DNA of 64,000 nucleotides from Aquanectria penicillioides. Its lineage: Eukaryota > Ascomycota > Sordariomycetes > Hypocreales > Nectriaceae. This document shows, one piece after another, positions 55,181 to 64,000 of this stretch. Every line of letters starts with the position of its first letter. Position 1 is the stretch's first letter. The position numbers were made by a program, and so were the translations under genes. A model generated the notes under the pieces. It searched no databases. It was given only the letters and a program-made list of their open reading frames with translations, and had not been told where the DNA came from. Where the stretch lies: assembly GCA_003415625.1 (NCBI GenBank), contig PYIU01000003.1, forward strand, positions 744,001-808,000, given 5' to 3'.

Positions 55181-56730
55181 TCAGCAAAGTTATTTATGGG
55201 CTTGAAGGCGTGCAAGGAGAATCTTAGAACCTACTCAGGGCTGACATGGCTGGAGTATCCTGTCTCAAGCCAATTGACTCTGTTGAAGCTTGATGTCAAA
55301 ACGGCTCAAAATATCAATGAATTGGGTTGAAGTAAAAACCTTGAAGTCCAAAGAGGGGCGTGTTTAAATGCGATCACAGTTGCTTTTCAGTGCGCGCCCG
55401 CGGTATCCGCTGCTATCAATTGTGTGCCGCTTGCACGGTTTGGAAAATAAGCACGCGCCGGAGCATCGGGAATTTCCCGGCGGCGCAAACAAAATAAGCC
55501 GGTCAACCTTCCGGGCGGTTACAATAATTGGGCTATTTTTTTTGGCCCTTCCCAGTGGTAACCGGGTCATGATTGTTGGCACGACTTTAAATGGCGATAA
55601 ATCAGGCCCATATATAACAATAGGAACCTTGGCAATTGTTCCCTACGATCCTGGATGCGACCAATAGGAATTTCGTTTCCTGAAAAGAATAGCGACAATC
55701 ATTGATGCCTAGGTGACAAGATAAGGCTCCTTTGCATATTTGTCGGCCCCATCTTCGGTGGGCGGGCTGCGTTGACCAGGGGCCGGTTTGTGGGGAAGCG
55801 GGGCCGGGGAAGCGGAGCTGAGCTATCTCCATACTCCTCTTCCGATGAATGATTTAAGCGAGCAGATCTGCCTGAATATCACATGGTGCTCTGCCACCTC
55901 AGCTTTCTCTTCTGAAACGAGCGCCTGAGTTACAATGATTGCCTCTTCGTTCTACAACTACGAAAACACTGCTTGGGTTTGACTTCTTGTCTTTGTGATC
56001 AGTTTTGGGTTGGCAACTATCCTGGTCCTTGTTCGTGCCTCTCGAATTCTGTGATGGCCCTGATAGATGAGAAGAGTGAAGGGATCTAAAGAACGAGCAA
56101 ATAGCTAGTGTATTGAAGATAAGGAGGTAATAGGTATAAGACTAATCTCTCTCTTTTGAAATTTTAGCTTGTAAGCCTCCCATTTATAGACCTTCGAGTG
56201 AATCGCCGGTATCTCTCCTCCACCACGCCGGTCCCTAGCATATCCCGCTCCGTGGCACGTGTCAAATTCACGATTCTCGTTATTTATTGACTTGGTGAAT
56301 ATTTAAAAACTGTTCAGGTTGCTTTTTGACCCTTTGTCGCCGATCCCTGGTTCGCTTTGGACTAGATTCACCGCCACGGCAATTAGCAGAGCCACGGTAC
56401 AAGAGCGTTGCGTTTACGTAGTGTAACGTTAATCGTGGGTTTTTGTGATATCCGGGATTATCGCTCTCCAACGGCTGGAGGCTTAGGTAAAAGCCAGGTA
56501 GAACTCTCTAATTAATTATTATTTTTCAAATTTTCATTTTTGGCACATAGTCTTGTCCCAGCACTATGTCTCGTCTTTACATGATTTTCCCGTCTATTGT
56601 CTTCATGTTGTGATTTCCTTGTCACCTGAAGCATCTGAAAAGATGCTTTACCACACAATTGAGTAGTTCGCAGATGCTCAGCTATGCTGACGATGACTTC
56701 GTCTGTCAGCATACCCTATACTCAACCGTA
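55181..56730. other. intergenic, no gene recognised
   Basis: 1.55 kb holding the DAO promoter and further DNA without a recognisable coding segment. The second half becomes more AT-rich. Confidence 0.45.
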
Positions 56731-57900
56731 CTAGGTAAGGTGTGTGTTTTTAGTTAAGGCGACCCTTCCTACCAACAAATTACCCTGTCTCAACCGGGTG
56801 TCACGCAAGAGACTGGGCCCACTGATAGGCTTCTGAATCTTCTCATTTTCTTTAGAAACAGAATGGGGTAACAGGTTATGGATATATTCGTCTTGCAAGA
56901 GCTCTTTCGTGACCCCACGAGACGTCCGCAGTTCCGCAGTTGACTCGAGCAAAAGATCCATCTCTGCTTCGAGAGGATTTTGAAAATGTTGCGCAGACGG
57001 TTCCAAATCCCTATCGTGCATCTGGCCGGTCTTCCAGGGTATAAAATCGTTGTAAGGTGATGATGGATGCGGCATTGAAGAGGAGTCCCCGTGGTCAATA
57101 CCACCCTGGTGCATCGCTCTTGGTCCAATCATTCATCTGTGAAGGGCTGCGTTTGTAGCATCGAGACAATGGGTAGGATTGACTGCCATCAGTCTGATGA
57201 TGAAGTCACGACAGTCTTGGCTGGGATTTTCCATTGTCAGGCATAATTCGGGGAATGATAACCCCGTGTGAACGTATTTAAACAGGTCGGTTCGAGTTGC
57301 GAAAACTGGAACACCGATCACCATGCGGAATAGCACTTCTCCCAGAGCCCACATATCAACAGCTGAAGTATAGTCCGTTACCTCGGATATGTGTGGGGCT
57401 GAAATGAAGGCTATGACCTTGGGTGCCATGTATCATTCTGTTCCAATCATAGTCCGTAGAGCGGTGTTGTCTTGTCCAACACGTTTTGTGATGCCGAAAT
57501 CGCCTATCTTGACCCACCAGTCAAGGCCAGGTTGATAGATAGGGATATTCTACGAAAAGATTGAATAAAATCATAGCACAGGACTGGCACGGTCACAGGG
57601 GAGGGGTCGAATTAAAGGCCCCCTTGTAGTTCGCTTGCTCCGGCTCCTTCGCCACCGTACCAATGTAATGCTGCATGCGCCGCAGGTTCTGGCGGACAGA
57701 GCCTACGATACAGCGAGATTTGCCCCTGCTTATCCAATTAAGGATCGTCCTGGTTTGAGCCCATTGGACGTCCTGATTAATTCCACAACTTGTCAGGCTT
57801 GTCCCGCACAAAGACATTTTCCACTATTCATCGCATTGTGCATCAATATCGTTCTCGTAAGGAATTCTAGCCGTCATGTAGCATGTGAAAATTAGCCTGC
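56731..57900 (-). pseudogene. Ser/Thr protein kinase relic
   Basis: Kinase subdomains are readable on the minus strand: ENVFVRDKPDK (after a degraded HRD loop near 57.84 kb), then WWVKIGDFGITKR (DFG magnesium loop), LRTMIGTE, stop, YMAPKV (normally ERYMAPEV). Next come DYTSAVDMWALGEVLFRM (subdomain IX) and FIIRLMAVNPTHCLDATNAA. The TGA before YMAP fits CGA-to-TGA, APK for APE fits G-to-A, and a TGA after AALHR fits TGG-to-TGA. A tail of about 130 residues continues to 56731. The HRD motif itself is destroyed and the N-lobe was not found. It is a dead remnant of a CAMK/Ste-like kinase; the boundary at 57.9 kb is approximate. Confidence 0.72.
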
Positions 57901-58699
57901 AGTAGGCAGGTTTCGAGCAGATTTGCGCAAAACTGCCAGGTGCATTGATCGCTATGAGTCGCTGTACTTTTCAAGATGCTCAAGTTTTGGTAGCATATCC
58001 TCCTGCGCCAAGGATGAGATGCCAGACATCGGGAATGCCGAGTAGACAATGTGTATTGATATAGTTACAAGTCGACCAGCGACATGTTTGGTGATAGGAA
58101 TGGGACCAGATTGTGGATTGTTAGTTTAGTTCATTAGCTAGCACTCTAATGCCTGCTGCTTTGCAAATGGAGTGTTGGTCAGCTGCAATCTAACTAATCC
58201 AACCTCGGACAAATACCCCAATGACTTCATCGCGCATCGAGGTTTGGCCAAGAACCGCTGAACCCAATTTGGAGACTTTTTCTGACATCCGTCATCCACA
58301 CGCTATTGAGTCAAAAGTGTGGCGCCCCTGACTTGGACGCCAGTCAGCTAACACGAGTCGGAGCGCCACGCTGAAAGTCGCAAACCTGGTCGGGCCAACC
58401 ATCCAGAGTCCATGGAAAGTAAGCAGATACCTCGAAGCTGTTCCGGGCTGTAAGGTTGGCTGAGTCTGACCTACCACTACAACCCAAAGTAAGAACTATT
58501 TCCCACAGTTAGTTTTTATTGGCTTCAAGTGCAGTTTGGCTTGAATTGTGGCGCAGGGCTAAATTCCGGGCTCGTGGTAGCTGATAGGGCACCTAGAGGT
58601 ATATTTGCTCGTGAAATGCCACATCAGATTCCCACTCGAATGAAGAACACCACTTCCTAGTGATTTTATCACTTCTTGGAATTGACTAGATTCACCACC
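57901..58699. other. intergenic, possibly further kinase remains
   Basis: 800 bp upstream of the kinase relic and in front of the hemerythrin gene. I could not identify a kinase N-lobe or any other gene here. Confidence 0.4.
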
Positions 58700-59560
58700 A
58701 TGGCCCTTGTCTACGCTGACCATCCATATACCATCATCACGACTCCGGTACATCAAGATGAAGACGTAAGTTGTGGCCTCATCGAAGAGTCTTCGCTTAT
58801 ACCCTCTAGTATGACTTGTTTTGCCGTGTTGCCTCCGACATGGCTATTGTCCACAACATGATCATCCGCGGCCTCAATTCCATCTACCTCCAAGCACCCC
58901 GCATCCGACAGGCCGATACCACTTCCTTCTTGAAATATTGCCTCGCATGGCATGCCTTGCTGCACGTACATCATTCCGGCGAAGAAAAGAACTTCTTCCC
59001 GTACATTGAGAAGGCATCAGGAAAAAAAGTGATGGACGTCAATATCGCACAGCATCACGCATTCCATGCTGGTGTCGAAGAATTCACCACGTACCTGAAA
59101 GAATGTCTGACCGGAAAGCAAAAGTTTGACGGCGAAAAAATTACAAAGCTGATTGATGCATTCGGAGGGACGTTGACGAAACACCTTGGAGAAGAAATTC
59201 AAACCTTGTTGAAGCTTCGAGAGTTCGGAGTGGAGAAATTGAAAGACTTACATAAAATGCACGATTCGGAGGGTGAGAAGGCTATGGTATGTGACATCCG
59301 GAGACCCAACATTCACTACTGTCGACGGCTGACTTGGTATGATGTAGAAGGAGCTAGGGCTCATTGCCGGTCTACCGCTTGTTTTCTGCAGCCATGATGT
59401 GCGATTTGAGGGCAACCGATGGACTAGTTGGCCGGATCCAGCTCCCAAGCCTATCAAGCTTCTTGCTAGGCACGTTACGTATTGGGTGCACAGGGACTGG
59501 TGGAAGTTTGCCCCATGCAACCGTTTGGGTCATTTGCAGCCGTTGCACGCTCTAAGGTGA
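58700..59560 (+). CDS. hemerythrin-like (HHE cation-binding) domain protein
   Basis: Exons 58700-58765, 58810-59286 and 59348-59560 join in phase to 251 residues. The four-helix HHE domain shows its metal ligands: His in MAIVHNMIIRGLN, His and Glu in LLHVHHSGEEKNFFPYIE, His in NIAQHHAFHAGVEEF, and His plus Glu in LTKHLGEEIQTLL. The C-terminal exon, ending in HVTYWVHRDWWKFAPCN, is typical of fungal members of about 250 residues. Such proteins bind a di-iron centre; roles proposed in other fungi include iron or O2/NO handling, but none is established for this subgroup. It is intact, and it is the last normal gene before the AT-rich block less than 1 kb away. Confidence 0.9.
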
Positions 59561-60400
59561 CGATTCTGGCCACTTGAACGCGTTGGCGGACGATATGAAC
59601 ATAATGAGGAGCAATTTCAAACACCAATTCGACATTAGAAATGATCAAAACTAGTTAGAAAGTAATATGAAAGCCAATTTATCCCTTTGTTGTTGCTTTG
59701 AGATTTCCTGTGGTTTCACGATCAGCCTTATTGTCAAAATATGCCACCTAAGCCTGTACGGAGATCGGATTCAACTAGGCTACCAGGAACCTTCTTGGCG
59801 TTGAATATTTCTACCTGTTTATTTTGGTTATATCTCTGTATACCTCTGAAACTTCTACTAAAATTCTGTGAGCTAAGGCCAATGTAACAATGCAGTTTTC
59901 ATGGGATTAAGAGGCTTTGCGATGATTCATGTCCCTAGCTATTACTCGCATCACTGTGTTGAGTCATGGAGCAGGTTGAAGGTTTAAAAATAACGTGGCT
60001 CCTTTAAGTCACGGCAACCCGTGGATGAGATAGATATGCATATTTCCCAAATGTTAGCGACTCCTTACCTATGTGAGGCTACATGGACATGAATTACCTG
60101 TCATCTAGACTGACAATAGCTAGTAAGTGCCGTGCTATCCTCGTGTCACAGCTTGGCCTTTGTATGACTGGGCCGAGCTTTAAGCTTAGGAAAATTGCAG
60201 GAAAAGAGATGATGGGTGGTTTCGCATTTTGAGCACTGACTCTTGCAAAGAACCAGGCGTTGTATGGATATTGCCCAATCTATGCCTGATTATTGTCATT
60301 AGGCCGGCTATTTTAGGAGCGTTACATATTGAGTTGGGGTCTAGGGTAATGTAGATCAATCTATTATCAGGTTGGTCAGGAAGATAAAAGGGACCTTAAA
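59561..60400. other. transition zone before the AT-rich block
   Basis: 840 bp of normal to moderately AT-rich DNA with no gene recognised. Base composition drops sharply at about 60.4 kb. Confidence 0.5.
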
Positions 60401-63400
60401 GATATATAAAATAAACAGGCAGTTTTCTCCAATTAATTTTTATTTTTAAAATTTTAAATTCCCTACATTTAGACTCTATTAAAGTCCTAATATAGCCCCT
60501 TATAATATTACTTTATTTATAACTTTTTGCCTTATTTTCTTTTTTCCTTTTCTTTAAGGGATACTTTAAAGCATTTAATTAAATACTTTAATACTTTTTT
60601 AAATTATTTATAGCTATTTAAAAAGGCTATTTAATTTTTAATTAAATTTATTTACTTTATACCCTTTTAGATAAAGTATATATTTTAGCTAATATTTTTA
60701 TTTATTAATATATTTAAAGGTTATAATAAAAATAAGCCTTTAAATTATTTAAAAAAATACTAAAGTATTTAATTAAACTTTTTAATAATACTTTTAAGCT
60801 ATTATTAAAAACTTAAAAAAGTAATAAATAATTAATTATAAAGATCTAAAAATTCTTAAATATTAAAAAATCTATTATTTTTATAAAAATAAAAAGCATT
60901 AAAATTAAAAATAATACTAAAGGTAAATAAAAATATTAATATAAGTTTATATTTTAAAAAAAAAAAACCTATTATTATAGTTAAAGTAAATATATAGAAA
61001 AATTTAATAATTTAATATAATATTAATATATTAATATAAAGGTATATAAAGTAAAATAATAAAATAAATAATATATAAGTATTTAATTAAATACTTTTAA
61101 ATATTAAAGTATATTTAAAACTATTAAAAGCTTAATTTATAGATTAAAAAAGAAAAAGGAAAAGAAAAAAAAAGATTATTTAATTTTTAATTAATTATAA
61201 AGAATAGAAAATTTTTATTATTTTTATTAGTCTTTAGACTTTAGCTAAAGGGTATATATATATATTTATTACTATTTTAATTAATTATTTTATTTATTAT
61301 TATTAACTTTAAAAAGCTAATTTAAATTTATTAAAATAAAGCTTTATTAAATATAATATTATTATTATTTTTTTTTACTTTTTTTAATTATTTTAATATA
61401 TATTTTAATTTATTTTATTCTTTTATTTTTTATTATATATATATATTATTTTATTATAATTTATAACCTTAAGAATTAAATAGCTAGCTTATACTTCTTT
61501 ATATATATATACTAAAATACTTATTATAGAAATCCTAATAACTATAATTTATTAATGCCTTTAAATAAAAAAATAAAGAAAATATTTAATTAAATATAAT
61601 TAAACCCTTTAAGCTTTATTAAAAATAAAAAGAGTTAATATAATTAATAATTTTTAATTATTCTTTTTAAGTTAATTAATACTATTAATATTAATATTCT
61701 TAAAGAAAATAAATTAAATATATTAGCTAAAATAATAAAAGCAATTATTACCTTTATTTAATTACTTAATATAATTTTTAATAAAAGAAATATTATATAT
61801 TTCCTTAAATTATATAATAGATTTATAATTAATTAAAAAGTTATAAATAGTATAAAAAGTAAAGCTTTAATATACTATATAACCTTTAAAGTATCTTAAG
61901 ATATTATAAACTTATTAAAAGGCAATAATTAGCCTACTATAAAGTAGAACCTTTTAGAAACCTTTAAGTATTAGAATTTAAATTAATTAAATCTATTTAA
62001 AAATAAGCTTTAGTAAATAAATATAACTTTAATTTAATTTATAGAGTATAGAATTATTCTTTAATAGCTTATAAAGTATATTTAATTTAATAGAAAAGTA
62101 GATTCTATTAGCTAAAAGGCTTTTATAGTATAGGCTTAAGCTATTTATAATGCTATATTAAAAAATATTATTATTAATATTTATTAATAAAAAAGAAATA
62201 CTTAAATACCTTAAGAATAATAAAGTATAAAGAAATAATTAAGCTAATTAAGAACTTTTTTAATACTAAAAAAGGAATTTAAATTTTTTAAATAAAAAGG
62301 AAAAATAATAACTTTAAATATTTTAAGAAAACTAAAAAACCTTTTGCTTATTAAAATTAGCTTTAATATTAAAAGCTTAAGTTCCTTAACTTTATTTAAA
62401 GCTTAAAAGAAAAGTTAAATCTTTTTATTAAAGGAATAAAGAAGCTATAAATTAATATAGCTTAAAATATTATAAATAAATTATAAGAATTAAAGAGAAT
62501 TATATACTAAAAGATTAATTAATTAAAAATAGAATTATTATTATTAATTAAAAATAACTTTAATTAAGTAAAAGAATTTAATTATATATATTTTTATTAT
62601 AATTTCTATATTAATGCAAATTATAATAAAGATCTAAAGTGCTTTTATTATATAAAAGTAAGGCATTTTTTAAACTATTATTTACTTTTTATAGAAAATA
62701 AAAAAAAAAGATTTATAAACTATAATAGTAATATTAGCTTTATTTAAATAAAGTAATAGAAACTTTTATTACCTTTAAAACTAATATATAAGCTTACTAT
62801 TAAAGGAAAAGTAAAAAAAATAATTATTTTATAGATTTTAAAATTCCTTACCTTTAAGATTTATAGCTAAACTAAAGTTATAATAGTAAATAAGCTAAAT
62901 GTATAAAAATAGTAAATTGCTAAAAAAGAAAAGCATTTAATTAAAGACTTCCTTAAGTGTATTAATTAATTAAAGTATAGCTCCTTAATGCTTAATAAGA
63001 ATTCCCTTAAGGAGACTTAAGAACTTAAAGTTAATTGCATTTTTATTAATAATTAAGCTATAAAATTAATTAAAAATTCTTTTATTATTAATATTATATT
63101 AAAAACTAATACTATAAAATATATAAAAGTAAAATTAAAAGAGAAATTAATTAATTAAAAAAAGAAAAAAAGAATTTAATTTTTTATTTAAATTATAAAT
63201 AAAGAACTTATTAAAAATAAAGAGATTATTAATATTATTCTTAAAAAAAGAATTAAAATACTTTTAATTAAATACTTAAGGTTATTTAAATAAAAAGATA
63301 AGTTTATAAAAAGATAATAGAATTAAAAATTTAAATAACTATTAAGGATTTAATTACTTTTAACCTTCCTTTAGGTAATAATATTTTAAAAATAGTTTTT

Positions 63401-64000
63401 AATTATATAAAGGGAATAAAAGAAATTAAATAGGTAAAATTTAAATCTTTATTAAGGAAAAGATAGATTTAATAAACTATTAATTTAATTATAATTAATA
63501 ATTTAAAAGTAATATTCTTAAAGAAGTACTTTAACTATATTATTAAATAGTATAGTATTAATAGTATATTAATTAAAAAGAATTTAAATTTTATTATATA
63601 CTATTGCTTAAAGAATACTTTATTAAGGATTAAAAAAGTATTAATAAAGTTAATATTAACTATATAATAATTAAAGGGGGAAAAGTTATATTTAATTAAA
63701 TATATTTAATAGTTTATATAAATATTTTAAACTAATAGTATTAAAGAACTTTAGCTTAATATTAAAAACTACTAAAAATTTAAATAAAGTTAAATAATCT
63801 TAATAGAATAATTTAAAAAGCTTTAATAGATTTTAGATTAAAAAGAAATATTATTTTTAATAAAATAGTATAAAAATATAAGCTAAAAGTAAAATTTATA
63901 AAAGCTTTTACTATATTTTATTTTAATAATTAAATTTAAATATATAAAGAAGTAAATATTAAGCTATTTCTTAAAAATATTTAAATAGCATAAAGATTCT
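60401..64000 (+). mobile_element. RIP-degraded retroelement (AT-rich island, continues past the window)
   Basis: From about 60.4 kb on, G and C almost vanish and the sequence is dominated by TTAATTAA, AAATAT and similar words. CpA and TpG are largely replaced by TpA. This is the end state of repeat-induced point mutation. No open frame survives. Reading the plus strand as a mutated gag gives a zinc knuckle with perfect spacing but Cys replaced by Tyr (62640-62681). The stretch after about 63.2 kb may be pol, but I cannot prove that. The element is therefore probably an LTR retrotransposon in plus orientation. Neither LTR was identified; the 3' end lies outside the window. Confidence 0.8.
62640..62681 (+). 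other. relic of a gag CCHC zinc knuckle
   Basis: One plus-strand frame reads CFYYIKVRHFLNYY. The spacing matches C-x2-C-x4-H-x4-C, with the first Cys and the His intact and both other Cys positions changed to Tyr (TAT). TGT-to-TAT is the G-to-A change expected from RIP on the other strand, and Arg at the usual Gly before His also fits GGG-to-AGG. Confidence 0.6.

Noticed and set aside
63150..64000. Possible reverse transcriptase or protease relic
   Set aside because: Individual residues can be matched to gypsy-type pol, but at this degree of degradation the alignment is not distinguishable from chance by eye.

Overview
The window is nuclear DNA from a filamentous ascomycete, most likely a Eurotiomycete (Aspergillus/Penicillium-like) or a close relative. 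The evidence is short spliceosomal introns of about 50-150 bp with GTANGT donors and CTNAC branch sites, several Zn2Cys6 regulators, a PTH11-like receptor, a WSC-domain GPI protein, and a 3.6-kb extremely AT-rich block (60.4-64.0 kb) of the kind left by repeat-induced point mutation (RIP). No rRNA, tRNA or CRISPR was recognised. The assignment to a group rests on gene families and is inference.

Layout. 0-16 kb: a truncated alpha/beta hydrolase, an MFS sugar transporter with CreA-type sites upstream, a decayed Ca2+/H+ exchanger, a PTH11-like membrane receptor, a flavin monooxygenase with an NTF2-like N-terminus, and a secreted histidine acid phosphatase with a Pho4-type CACGTGGG site upstream. 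16-21 kb: a decayed salicylate-hydroxylase-like gene divergent from a decayed Zn2Cys6 regulator, which runs tail to tail into a second, frameshifted Zn2Cys6 regulator. 21-28 kb: an alpha-L-rhamnosidase-like GH78 and a GH1 beta-glucosidase in head-to-head orientation with a paired CreA site between them, then a ubiquitin C-terminal hydrolase. 28-43 kb: a broken MFS transporter, an intact Zn2Cys6 regulator, a broken squalene-hopene-cyclase-type triterpene cyclase lacking its catalytic core, a WSC-domain wall protein, a berberine-bridge-type FAD oxidase with one frameshift, and a broken flavin amine oxidase. This resembles the remains of a triterpenoid gene cluster. 43-55 kb: a 7-TM-like membrane protein, then an intact set of aldehyde dehydrogenase, amidase, Zn2Cys6 regulator and DAO-type FAD oxidoreductase that could form an amine/amide catabolic cluster. 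55-64 kb: a kinase relic, an intact hemerythrin-like protein, and the RIP-degraded retroelement.

A common thread is selective decay. At least seven genes carry in-frame stops that can be explained by single C-to-T or G-to-A changes (CAG to TAG, CAA to TAA, CGA to TGA, TGG to TGA), often together with one-base indels in short homopolymers. Their neighbours read through cleanly with exact splice phases. Exon junctions below were placed by hand from GT/AG sites and frame; the phase arithmetic was checked for each intact multi-exon gene.
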